Shown here piece by piece: positions 44,721-52,885 of a DNA stretch of 53,089 nt. The notes under the pieces were generated by a model. That model ran no database searches and was not told the origin of the DNA. It was given only the letters and a program-made list of their open reading frames with translations. Both the position numbers and the translations under genes were made by a program. The DNA lies in assembly GCA_024680365.1 (NCBI GenBank), contig JAILCN010000089.1, forward strand, positions 1-53,089, in the 5' to 3' direction. The stretch comes from Solobacterium sp. (GTDB lineage: Bacteria; Bacillota_I; Bacilli_A; Erysipelotrichales; Erysipelotrichaceae). Each line of letters starts with the position of its first letter. Position 1 is the stretch's first letter.

Positions 44721-45900
44721 AGTATTCTTCAAATACAACGATCTCACCGTCCGGGATCAGATCCAGCAGGATCTCTTCCCCTTTTGCGAGATGTCCGACC
44801 AGATTCCGCTCGCCGTCATTTTCCATCGGCAGACGGACGATCTGTACCTCACCGGTATAGCTCTTGTAATTGTCATTGACCATGACGATATCACCGTGTT
44901 CAAAGTATTCCTTCTCACAGGTTCTTGCCGGTATGCTTTTCTGACGGTAGATAAAGCGCGGTCCTCTGCTTCTCCACATCCATTCAGAACTGTCTCCGAC
45001 ATCTGAATGCGGGAAGAACTCCAGAACGACACTGCGTTCGGTCGCTGTCGCTTCCGGATCAAACACAACTTTCATTTTATGCTGGGGAAGTGTATCAAAA
45101 TCGAGCCCGCCTGCCATCGTCCGGATGAAGTTTATCAGCGGATTATCCTGATCCGCTGTTTTCTTTTCAAGCACCGCCTGCATCGCCTGGAATTCTTCTT
45201 CCGAAGCATAGGCGTTGCCGATCAGTATGTCCGTAACATCCTTCGTTGCCAGGATGATGCGGGTCTGCAGATCGATCGGCAGGCCGCGCAGCTTCTCCAC
45301 TGTCGGCAGACCATGGTGCGCACCCCAGACGCCGTGGGTATCCGGCGCGTTGGAAGAAACGAACGCTGCCACTCTGACATTGCAGGAAGCGAGCCCCCTG
45401 TTGACTGCCAGGAATTTATCCCAGCGGTAGCCGGTATATCTCTGCGGATAGAAATTGTGGCAGAACAGCATCCGTTCCGGATCTGCGCCAAGATCGAGCA
45501 TCTTCTGCACATCTTCCGCTGTTTTCATGCTGGCATTATATTCGATCTTCAGGCCATAGGGATTCTTCAGCAGCTTTACGTCTTCCTCGACCGGAAATGA
45601 CATATCCATCCGGACGATGTCGCAGCCGATCTCATGGAAGACTGAAAGATCATCAGCGGACGCGCCGATCCTGCGGAAACACTCCGGATTGACATCCAGT
45701 GACACCTGCATGCCGAACTCATGAGCGCAGGCATCCAGTTCGGTGAAATACTGCAGCACCTCTTCCTTTGTTCCCTGGACAGTGAACATACTGGAAAAAA
45801 CTCTTGTAAAGCCATAAGATGACGCAAGTTTCAGATACTCTCTGATCTCAGACAAAGGTCTGAGGTCCGGATAAACAGATACACCAAGTACAGGTTTCAT
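44719..45900 (-). CDS. MupG-family (DUF871) TIM-barrel protein
   Basis: A 393-residue protein of the family that includes the 6-phospho-N-acetylmuramidase MupG, which splits MurNAc-6P-GlcNAc during cell-wall recycling. A TIM barrel occupies about 1-250 (LGVSVYPDLRP; VSLDVNPECFRRIG; HNFYPQRYTGYRWD; GLPTVEKLRG) and a C-terminal beta domain 270-393. No murQ, murP or phosphotransferase gene is adjacent, so the substrate is not fixed by context. AAAGGAG lies 7 nt before ATG 45900. Last in an MFS-corA-mupG series. Confidence 0.82.
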   Translation of the reverse strand: MKPVLGVSVYPDLRPLSEIREYLKLASSYGFTRVFSSMFTVQGTKEEVLQYFTELDACAHEFGMQVSLDVNPECFRRIGASADDLSVFHEIGCDIVRMDMSFPVEEDVKLLKNPYGLKIEYNASMKTAEDVQKMLDLGADPERMLFCHNFYPQRYTGYRWDKFLAVNRGLASCNVRVAAFVSSNAPDTHGVWGAHHGLPTVEKLRGLPIDLQTRIILATKDVTDILIGNAYASEEEFQAMQAVLEKKTADQDNPLINFIRTMAGGLDFDTLPQHKMKVVFDPEATATERSVVLEFFPHSDVGDSSEWMWRSRGPRFIYRQKSIPARTCEKEYFEHGDIVMVNDNYKSYTGEVQIVRLPMENDGERNLVGHLAKGEEILLDLIPDGEIVVFEEY

Positions 45901-45912
45901 ATGCATTCTCCT

Positions 45913-46833
45913 TTACAGCCATTTCCTTTTCCTGAACCAGATCAGCGATACGACAATGATCATAACGCTGACGATAAATACTGTCAGATACCCGTAATGC
46001 CACTCCAGTTCCGGCATATATTTAAAGTTCATTCCGTACCAGCCGGCGATCAGCGTCAGCGGCATGAAGATCGTCGTGATCACGGTCAGCAGTGTCATGA
46101 TATTGTTCTGCTTGATGCTCAGCTGATCAGAGACCAGTGTTCTCAGTTCCACGATGTATTCTTTCAGTTCACTGACCGTATCCTGCAGACGCATCACGCG
46201 TTCTGCCAGCAGGTGGAAGTAACGCAGGTTATCTTCATTGAAAAATTCATTTTCGTTTTCTTCCAGTTCCTTGGCCAGATCAACCATATGTTCGTAATGA
46301 GTGTGCATATCGATCAGATCATAGCGGATGTCATTGAGCTGAATGGGATACTTTTCGATATTTCCCTTCATGATCTGATCTTCAATTCTGAAGAGATCAC
46401 TTTCGATCCTTTCCAGCAGGTCCAGATCATCTTTGATCGTTTCTTCCAGGAAGTCATAGATAAAGCGTTCCAGAGAAGGATATTTCCATTTCCTTTTCCC
46501 CTGGATCGCCCGGACAGTATTTTCTGTGTAGTCATCAGCATCGATCAGAACGATGCCCTTTTCATCAAGAACAAACACCAGCTGGAACTTCTTGCCTGAA
46601 AACGTAATATGATCCGGAATATTCAGTGTACCGGTCAGCGCGTCGTAGTTGACGACCGCCTTGGTATAAAACACTTTCTGAAGATCAAGATCCATATCGA
46701 TCTTCATATCAAACTTGTCTTTCACATGTTCATATTCATCCGGCTTCAGGATCGCTACATACGGCACATCCAGAGTCGAAAGCTCAGCAGCGGTGCACTC
46801 CGTCAGTGTTTCTTCAATTCTGTAAAATATCAT
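45913..46833 (-). CDS. corA: CorA-type divalent metal ion channel
   Basis: A 306-residue CorA family member, normally a Mg2+ (or Co2+/Ni2+) channel forming a membrane pentamer. A long cytoplasmic funnel is followed by two C-terminal helices; the first ends in the signature YGMNFKYMPE. The final WFRKRKWL is the usual basic tail. AAGGAG lies 8 nt before ATG. Between the MFS gene (21-nt gap) and the MupG-like gene (12-nt gap). Confidence 0.93.
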   Translation of the reverse strand: MIFYRIEETLTECTAAELSTLDVPYVAILKPDEYEHVKDKFDMKIDMDLDLQKVFYTKAVVNYDALTGTLNIPDHITFSGKKFQLVFVLDEKGIVLIDADDYTENTVRAIQGKRKWKYPSLERFIYDFLEETIKDDLDLLERIESDLFRIEDQIMKGNIEKYPIQLNDIRYDLIDMHTHYEHMVDLAKELEENENEFFNEDNLRYFHLLAERVMRLQDTVSELKEYIVELRTLVSDQLSIKQNNIMTLLTVITTIFMPLTLIAGWYGMNFKYMPELEWHYGYLTVFIVSVMIIVVSLIWFRKRKWL

Positions 46834-46854
46834 TGTGTTATCTCCTTATTCAGA

Positions 46855-48087
46855 TCAGCTCTGCTGCGTGTGTATCCTGCGCATTCTGTATCCCATAAAC
46901 GCAGCTGAGGCAACAGTTCCCTGTACGATGATCATGATCCAGAAGATCACGCTGAAAGAACCCGTTTTGTCATACAGAAGACCGATCAGTGCATTCGAGA
47001 ATGCCATTGCGTAGGATCCGATGAACGAGAGCACCGGATAAACAGTCGTGTAGTTTCTTTCCCCGAACAGATCACTTGTCAGGATCGAAATGCCGACAGA
47101 TGAATTGGCTGCAGTAAAGTTATATGTCAGCGCCGCTGCCAGAATAACAGCCGCAAATCTGTTCATCGTAAGCAATACAACGATCGACGTCAGGCTGATG
47201 ATAGCGAACAGAATGATCGCGGTCTTTGCATTGACCTTGTCCGCGATGACGCCGAAGACGATCTTGGAAAGAATATTGCCGGCCAGCGTCATGGAAAGAA
47301 TGACGCCGCTGATCGCCGCAAGATCAACGGATTCAGCAAAGGACGGAAGATAGTTCGGCAGACTTGCCGCAATGCACACAGCAGCGATAAAGACGACAGC
47401 GAGCGCAAATTCCGTCGTTTTAAATGAGAAATCCTGTTCACCGGCATCAAGCACCCGGATATTGCCCTTCTCTTTCTCCGCAAGGAATTCCTCATATCCA
47501 TACGGTGTCAGAGACTGCGTCTGAGGACGGATCGTAATGCCGAAGAGCAATGCCGGCAGAAACAGCACAGCAGTCGCTGCGGTAACGGCTGTCATCGCGA
47601 AACGCCAGCCGAATGTCTGGATCAGATATGTGATCACCGGTGAAAAGATAACACCGGGAATACCGCTGAAGGACAGCACGATGCTTGTGATCAGGCCATG
47701 TGATTTATAGTACCAGTTATTGACGATGCCTGTGATCAGAACAAAGCTTGCCAGGCCGCTGCCAAGACCTCTGAGAACGCTTGCGATATACAGAAGCGCC
47801 GTCACGGAAGATACCGACATCAGAAAGGTGCCTGATACGAGCAGAATGCCGGCGGTCAGGATGATCCAGCGCAGCGTTTTTTCCGAAAGAAGCTTCGGCA
47901 CAAGAAGCGCTGTAAAAGAAGACGCTACAGTCAGGATCGTTGTTGTCAGGGAAACAGATCCCACGCTGACGCCCAGGTCAGCGGCGATCGGCTTATAAAA
48001 CAGACCGGCAGTATTAATGCAAATACCTACGGATGCAGACGCAAGAGCACACAAAGCGATCAGAACAAGCAGATGTTTACTTTTCAT
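46855..48087 (-). CDS. MFS transporter
   Basis: A 410-residue, 12-helix major facilitator. The N-terminal half has the GLFYKPIAADLGVSVG and RGLGSGLASF patterns typical of monocarboxylate/OFA-like carriers; a hydrophilic loop separates the halves (about 190-225). Substrate not determinable. ATG 48087 has AAGGA 8 nt upstream. Its promoter must overlap the divergent T-box promoter; only a TATGAT hexamer near 48105 is suggestive. Confidence 0.88.
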   Translation of the reverse strand: MKSKHLLVLIALCALASASVGICINTAGLFYKPIAADLGVSVGSVSLTTTILTVASSFTALLVPKLLSEKTLRWIILTAGILLVSGTFLMSVSSVTALLYIASVLRGLGSGLASFVLITGIVNNWYYKSHGLITSIVLSFSGIPGVIFSPVITYLIQTFGWRFAMTAVTAATAVLFLPALLFGITIRPQTQSLTPYGYEEFLAEKEKGNIRVLDAGEQDFSFKTTEFALAVVFIAAVCIAASLPNYLPSFAESVDLAAISGVILSMTLAGNILSKIVFGVIADKVNAKTAIILFAIISLTSIVVLLTMNRFAAVILAAALTYNFTAANSSVGISILTSDLFGERNYTTVYPVLSFIGSYAMAFSNALIGLLYDKTGSFSVIFWIMIIVQGTVASAAFMGYRMRRIHTQQS

Positions 48088-48133
48088 AAAGTCATTCCTT
48101 CTGTTTTTTATCATACTATAGATACGCTTTTTC

Positions 48134-48162
48134 TTGACATCGAAATCCCCCGGCGGTAAACT
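48134..48162 (+). promoter_or_regulatory. Promoter of the T-box-controlled ligase gene
   Basis: A perfect TTGACA (48134-48139), a 17-bp spacer and TAAACT (48157-48162). Confidence 0.75.
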
Positions 48163-48168
48163 TCTTTT

Positions 48169-48460
48169 AAATCTGAATCCCTAAAGACATTGACGGAGAG
48201 GGTTCTGAAGGAATGCTTCCAGAGAGTCTGCGGCTGGTGCAAGCAGACAGCGGTACTTCAAATGAACTTGTCCCTCCCGAGTTGGAGTGCAGAACGCCTG
48301 TGCAAGTAGAGCCTCCCGTGAAGCCGCGTAAGTGCAAAGAGACTTGTCAGAGTCTTAAAGAGGCATCGTCTGATGCAACCAGGGTGGTACCGCGATATGA
48401 AAATGTCGTCCCCGGAGTATGTTCCGGGGATGTTTCATTTCTCCGGACTCACTGGATACA
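48169..48460 (+). promoter_or_regulatory. T-box riboswitch, leucine type by specifier
   Basis: A 290-nt leader with a perfect T-box core AGGGTGGTACCGCG (48381-48394). Stem I base CGG-A-GAGGG pairs with CCCTCCCG, and the apical hairpin is GTCTGC/GCAGAC around GGCTGGTGCAA. The specifier region reads ATGAA-CTT-G, the same frame as ATGAA-GTC-A in the valS leader. The codon at 48267-48269 is therefore CUU, leucine. The UGGU of the T-box fits a tRNA ending A-CCA, as tRNA-Leu does. A terminator hairpin (TCCCCGGA, GTATGT, TCCGGGGA) follows at 48397-48442 with a modest U-rich tail. Confidence 0.88.
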
Positions 48461-48473
48461 GGAGGAAAGAAAG

Positions 48474-50747
48474 ATGGTAATGACAAATCCACTGGAGTTC
48501 AAGATCCGCGAGATCATTGAACGAATCAAAGAACTGCGTCTGATCGAAGGATTATCAGAAGCTGAAATGGCGTCCCGTCTCGGCATGAGCGAGGATGACT
48601 ACATTCTGTATGAAACCGGAGAAAACGAACTGAACTTCGGTTTCCTGTATTCCTGCGCGCAGGTGTTCGGCGTAGACGTCACCGAGCTGATCGAAGGTGT
48701 CACTCCGAATCTGAGTTCTTATATACTCACCAGAGCCGGTGAAGGAAGGATCGTCGACAATGCCCATGGCATGACGTATTATTCCCTCGCAGACAAATTC
48801 AGAGACCGTGTATCAGAACCTCTGTTCGTGCACAGCATCTTTGATCCGGAAGCACAGCTCAAGCCGATTGAAACGTCGACCCATGCCGGTCAGGAACTTG
48901 ATATCGTCATCCGCGGCTACCTGAAGGTGCAGCTGGGCAAATACACGGAGATCCTTGGTCCGGGTGATACGATCTACTACGATTCCTCGACACCGCACGG
49001 ACTGCTTGCCACAAACGGACAGGACTGTGACTTCTACGCGATCGTTCTGGACGGTCCGGGCAATGCTGCTGTACCGGAAGCAGAACCGGCCTTCACGACG
49101 ACCCGGGCGATCGGACACCATCAGATCTGGGAGAACTTCATTGACGTAACAGAAGACAGTTCCGGCAATCTGCGCTCGATCTCCTTCAAGAACGAAGACA
49201 AATTCAACTTCGCTTATGATATCGTTGACCGTCTCGGCCAGGAACAGCCGGACAAGCTTGCCCTTCTCCATGTCTCCAGAGACAAGAAGGAGACCCGTCT
49301 GACCTTCCGTGATATGGAAAAGATCAGCGGCAGGACTGCCAATTATCTGCGTTCTCTCGGCATCCGCAAAGGCGACCGCGTCATGCTGGTGCTGCGGCGC
49401 AACTGGCAGTGCTGGCCGATCGTCATCGCCCTTGAAAAGATCGGTGCGATCGCGATCCCGGCAGTCGATCAGCTGAAGGAAAAGGACTATCTGTACCGCT
49501 TTGAAGTCGCCGGCGTCAGCGCGATCATCTGCACAGCAGACGGCATCAGCACTTCTGTCGCAGAAAACGCGATCCGTCAGTACGGCAAGATCAATATCAA
49601 GATCACAACAAACGGTCAGGTCGACGGATGGCATTACTATGATGAAGAATACAAGATGTTCACCAGCCGTTTCCCGCGCACAGACGAATCGATCTGCGGC
49701 GATGATATGATGATGGCCATCTTTACATCCGGTTCCACCGGATATCCCAAGCTAGCGACCCATTCCTGCAAATATCCGCTCGGTCACTTTGTGACAGCCA
49801 GATACTGGCACTGTGTGGATCCCAACGGCCTGCATCTGACGATTTCCGATACCGGCTGGGCAAAAGCGTTCTGGGGCAAACTGTTCGGCCAGTGGCTGTG
49901 TGAAGGAGCCGTCTTCGTCTATGACTTTGACCGCTTCTCCGCTGATGACATCATGCCGATGTTCGCAAAATACAACATCACGACATTCTGTGCTCCTCCG
50001 ACAATGTACCGCTTCTTCATCAAGGAAGATCTTTCCAAATACGATCTCTCCAGCATCAAGCATGCCTCCACTGCCGGTGAAGCGCTCAACGCAGAAGTGT
50101 TCAAACGGTTCAAGGAAGCCACCAACCTCTCCATCATGGAAGGTTTCGGTCAGACAGAAACAACTCTTGTCCTCGGCAACTTCGTCGGTATGAAACCGAA
50201 GGTAGGTTCCATGGGCAAGCCAAATCCGCTGTATAAGATCGCCCTTCTTGATCCGGACGGAAAAGAAGTCAAAGCCGGTGAGACCGGTGAGATCTGCATC
50301 AACTATACAGAATCGCCGTGCGGACTGTTTATCGGCTATTACATGAATGACGATGATACAAACGCAGTCAGGCATGACGGCTGGTACCATACCGGCGACC
50401 TTGCCTGGAAAGATGAAGATGAATACTTCTGGTATGTCGGACGTGCTGATGACCTGATCAAGTCGTCCGGATACCGCATTGGACCGTTCGAGATCGAAAG
50501 CGTCCTGATGGAACTTCCGTATATCCTCGAATGCGGCGTATCACCTGTACCGGATCCGATCCGCGGCCAGATCGTCAAAGCTTCGATCGTTCTCGTCAAG
50601 GGAACAGAAGGCACAGAGGAGCTCAAGAAAGAGATCCAGAACTATGTCAAGCAGAAGACCGCCCCTTACAAATATCCGCGTGTCATCCAGTTCTGCGACG
50701 AACTTCCCAAGACAACAAGCGGAAAGATCATCCGTTCACAGCTGTAA
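48474..50747 (+). CDS. HTH-cupin-acyl-CoA ligase (AMP-forming) fusion
   Basis: A 757-residue protein with three modules. Residues about 1-65 are an XRE-type helix-turn-helix (LSEAEMASRLGMSEDDYILYETGE). Residues about 110-190 are a cupin (ETSTHAGQELDIVIRG; LGPGDTIYYDSSTPHGL). Residues about 215-757 are an AMP-binding acyl-CoA synthetase, with FTSGSTGYPK, GFGQTET, HTGDLAWKD, and the catalytic Lys in KTTSGKI near the end. The ligase most resembles short/medium- or branched-chain acyl-CoA synthetases. AGGAGG lies 8 nt before ATG 48474. It sits directly under a leucine-type T-box. The acyl substrate is not evident from sequence. Confidence 0.9.
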   Translation: MVMTNPLEFKIREIIERIKELRLIEGLSEAEMASRLGMSEDDYILYETGENELNFGFLYSCAQVFGVDVTELIEGVTPNLSSYILTRAGEGRIVDNAHGMTYYSLADKFRDRVSEPLFVHSIFDPEAQLKPIETSTHAGQELDIVIRGYLKVQLGKYTEILGPGDTIYYDSSTPHGLLATNGQDCDFYAIVLDGPGNAAVPEAEPAFTTTRAIGHHQIWENFIDVTEDSSGNLRSISFKNEDKFNFAYDIVDRLGQEQPDKLALLHVSRDKKETRLTFRDMEKISGRTANYLRSLGIRKGDRVMLVLRRNWQCWPIVIALEKIGAIAIPAVDQLKEKDYLYRFEVAGVSAIICTADGISTSVAENAIRQYGKINIKITTNGQVDGWHYYDEEYKMFTSRFPRTDESICGDDMMMAIFTSGSTGYPKLATHSCKYPLGHFVTARYWHCVDPNGLHLTISDTGWAKAFWGKLFGQWLCEGAVFVYDFDRFSADDIMPMFAKYNITTFCAPPTMYRFFIKEDLSKYDLSSIKHASTAGEALNAEVFKRFKEATNLSIMEGFGQTETTLVLGNFVGMKPKVGSMGKPNPLYKIALLDPDGKEVKAGETGEICINYTESPCGLFIGYYMNDDDTNAVRHDGWYHTGDLAWKDEDEYFWYVGRADDLIKSSGYRIGPFEIESVLMELPYILECGVSPVPDPIRGQIVKASIVLVKGTEGTEELKKEIQNYVKQKTAPYKYPRVIQFCDELPKTTSGKIIRSQL

Positions 50748-50748
50748 C

Positions 50749-50785
50749 AAAAAAATGCAGTCCTCAGTGATGAGGCTGCTTTTTC
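50749..50785. terminator. Bidirectional terminator after the ligase gene
   Basis: GCAG-T-CCTCA, GTGA loop, TGAGG-CTGC with one bulged T, followed by TTTTTC on plus and ATTTTTTTG on minus. It also serves the convergent zinc-ribbon gene ending at 50790. Confidence 0.85.
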
Positions 50786-50789
50786 ATTT

Positions 50790-52133
50790 TCAGTTGTTCA
50801 GTGCTTCCAGCAGTTTCTTTTCGATCCGCATGGTCACTTCCAGATAATACTTGTCTTCTTCCGGCGACAGACTGCTTTCATCGACATTGTCCATCTTCTC
50901 CATATAGTCCGTATACTTTGTCATGAAGTCCATATATTTCTGAAGATAAGCTGCGGAAGTGTTTGTGCTGTCATATGTTTTCATAAACGCGATATATTCG
51001 TCAAAGAACGCTTCATACGCTTCCATCTGTTCTTTGAATTCAGGCCGGATCCCTGCCGCCGGTTCTGCGGACGGCTTAGTTTCACAGGAGACTGACTGCA
51101 GGATCTTATGATAATCCCACAGATGACTCACTGTATTTGATGTACCTGCTCCGTATGCAATATACACCGGTGTATTCTGACCTTCTCCATACAGAACATG
51201 GAATTCAGTCATAACATCCTGTCCGTTTTTATCTGTTCCTGCAAAGGAAGCTCCGAGATCCTTTACACCATTGTGTTCTGAGGAAAATGACCTGCTGTCT
51301 CTGACATTTGAATAATTTTTCGTGAGTCCTGTCACAAAAGAATCAGGGTTCTTCCAGGAATTAAGAAAACCGGCTTCACTTACATCAAGTGTGTCCCAGA
51401 ATACTGTCTCATCATACCCGCTGCCATTCAGGATCACTTTGTTGTCTGCGGCTTTCCAGCTTTCCGGAATTTCGAAGATGTATCCATCTATTGTGATCTT
51501 TTTCGTTCCTTTTGAGAAATCGTCCTTGTATGTTACCTGCTGAGGCGCTTCAGACGGAGTCGGTGTCGGCGTAACAGCAGCCGGAATGGGCGTCGGTGCA
51601 GATGTCGGTTCTGCGGTCTTCCCGGAGGAACTTCTGTTTCCGCCAAGACCGATCAGAAGATATACGATCCAGCATGCTGCGATAATGCCGTATTTCTTCT
51701 TCGGATCCATATTCGTCTTTCTGTTCAGGATGATCATGACCGGGATAGGGAAGCAGATCAGGAACCCGAAGAACCAGCCTGCCTTCTTCCAGAAGCTGCT
51801 TCTGGCGGCTTCTCTTTTTTCCCGGTAGTACTTTTCCTTTTCAAATTCCAGACGCTGCTGTTCCAGCTGGTATTCATTCTGCTGCTTTGTCTGTCTGTGA
51901 ATGAAATCAAGCGCCGAATCAACAGCTCCCCGTTTGCCGTTCTGAATATGAATATCCTGGTGCACATCGTTATGCGTATAGTTGATGTTGTAATTCTGGA
52001 TCGCTTTGTCGACCAGGAACGGTGTGCCGCAGTACGGACATACCGCCGCGTCTTTTTCAGGATCCACATCCAGCTTCGCGCCGCACTGTGTGCAGACAGC
52101 CGGCACAGTTCTGATTCTTCCTTCTTCACTCAT
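50790..52133 (-). CDS. Zinc-ribbon membrane protein with extracellular domain
   Basis: A 447-residue protein. The N-terminus has a zinc ribbon (CTQCGAKL and CPYCGTPF, about 14-40), then a charged coiled-coil-like stretch (about 75-115), two membrane segments (about 120-137 and 150-168), a Pro/Thr-rich linker (about 175-200), an extracellular beta domain (about 205-355) and a helical end rich in Tyr, Met and Asp. Start ATG 52133 has AAGGAG 9 nt upstream. It overlaps the MerR gene upstream by 8 nt, so that regulator probably controls it. Function unknown; a sensory or envelope role is possible. Confidence 0.75.
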   Translation of the reverse strand: MSEEGRIRTVPAVCTQCGAKLDVDPEKDAAVCPYCGTPFLVDKAIQNYNINYTHNDVHQDIHIQNGKRGAVDSALDFIHRQTKQQNEYQLEQQRLEFEKEKYYREKREAARSSFWKKAGWFFGFLICFPIPVMIILNRKTNMDPKKKYGIIAACWIVYLLIGLGGNRSSSGKTAEPTSAPTPIPAAVTPTPTPSEAPQQVTYKDDFSKGTKKITIDGYIFEIPESWKAADNKVILNGSGYDETVFWDTLDVSEAGFLNSWKNPDSFVTGLTKNYSNVRDSRSFSSEHNGVKDLGASFAGTDKNGQDVMTEFHVLYGEGQNTPVYIAYGAGTSNTVSHLWDYHKILQSVSCETKPSAEPAAGIRPEFKEQMEAYEAFFDEYIAFMKTYDSTNTSAAYLQKYMDFMTKYTDYMEKMDNVDESSLSPEEDKYYLEVTMRIEKKLLEALNN

Positions 52134-52473
52134 TGTTTCCATCTCCTTCTGATGATTCTTCCAGAAGACATCTTGCCTGATCCAGCGATCTCTGTATCAT
52201 GCTGATCAGATCATTCTGTCTCCGTATCACTTCTGTCAGGATTCCCCGTTCGGCTTCCGGTTCTGAGAGAACGCTGCGGATCTCTTCCAGTTTGAGTCCC
52301 GCTGCCTGATACCGGATGATCTTCTCCAGTTTCTTCACAGCTTCCTCATCGTATTCCTTCGCCTTCTGTTTCCCCGTCCGTACGGTCGGCTTCAGAATTC
52401 CAATTCTGTCATAGTAGAACAGAGTCTTCCTGGTAATGCCCAGATCCCTGCATATTTCCTGCACTGTTTTCAT
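52126..52473 (-). CDS. MerR-family regulator (adjacent to zinc-ribbon gene)
   Basis: A 115-residue short MerR protein: a winged helix (about 1-70; TVQEICRDLGITRKTLFYYDRIGIL, with RYQAAGLKLEEIRSVL) and a helical dimerisation segment. It has no Cys-based metal site or large effector domain. It is about 50% identical by eye to the second MerR upstream over the DNA-binding part (TRKTLFYYDRIG is shared), so the two are probably duplicates. Its promoter has a 20-bp spacer with a palindrome, the MerR hallmark. Confidence 0.88.
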   Translation of the reverse strand: MKTVQEICRDLGITRKTLFYYDRIGILKPTVRTGKQKAKEYDEEAVKKLEKIIRYQAAGLKLEEIRSVLSEPEAERGILTEVIRRQNDLISMIQRSLDQARCLLEESSEGDGNNE

Positions 52474-52494
52474 CCTTTTTCATCTCTCGAAGCT

Positions 52495-52526
52495 ATTCTA
52501 ATTCCGTTCCCCATGGGAACAGTCAA
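52495..52526 (-). promoter_or_regulatory. MerR-type promoter with palindromic operator
   Basis: On the minus strand TTGACT (52521-52526), a 20-bp spacer and TAGAAT (52495-52500). The spacer carries GTTCCCATGGGGAAC (52506-52520), a 6+3+6 perfect inverted repeat. An overlong spacer with a central dyad is how MerR activators work, so autoregulation is likely. Confidence 0.72.
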
Positions 52527-52543
52527 GCCATAAGAAAAGAGGT

Positions 52544-52885
52544 TTACAGCGCCTGGATCATGCTGGTCAGAAAAATGATCTGTGCTTCCGTTTCATTCTG
52601 CTGCCTCTGCAGACGCAGCATGACTTTTGTCAGGAATTCTTTCCGCTCTTCCTCTCTGAGATCCAGATAATCCGTGATCTCCCGTATGGTAAGACCTGCT
52701 TTTCTGCATTCCAGGATCTGTTTCAGACGCGCAGTATTTTCCTGTGAGTATTTCTTGTGGTTCTGCGGTCCGCTCCGGACAGCCGGCGTCAGCAGACCGA
52801 TCCGGTCGTAGTAAAACAGTGTTTTTCGGGTAACTCCCGTCTCTTCGCATATCTCACTGACTGTTTTCAGATGTCCGCTGTTCAT
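52544..52885 (-). CDS. MerR-family regulator (second copy)
   Basis: A 113-residue short MerR protein with the same layout as its neighbour: TVSEICEETGVTRKTLFYYDRIGLL, then CRKAGLTIREITDYL and a coiled-coil end rich in Gln/Glu. GGAG lies 8 nt before ATG 52885. A TATAAA hexamer near 52900 could be its -10. No own terminator is visible before the next promoter. Target unknown. Confidence 0.87.
   Translation of the reverse strand: MNSGHLKTVSEICEETGVTRKTLFYYDRIGLLTPAVRSGPQNHKKYSQENTARLKQILECRKAGLTIREITDYLDLREEERKEFLTKVMLRLQRQQNETEAQIIFLTSMIQAL

Noticed and set aside
48213-48473. N-terminal extension of the ligase frame to 844 residues
   Set aside because: The sequence is the T-box leader, with a perfect AGGGTGGTACCGCG and terminator. 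AGGAGG marks ATG 48474.
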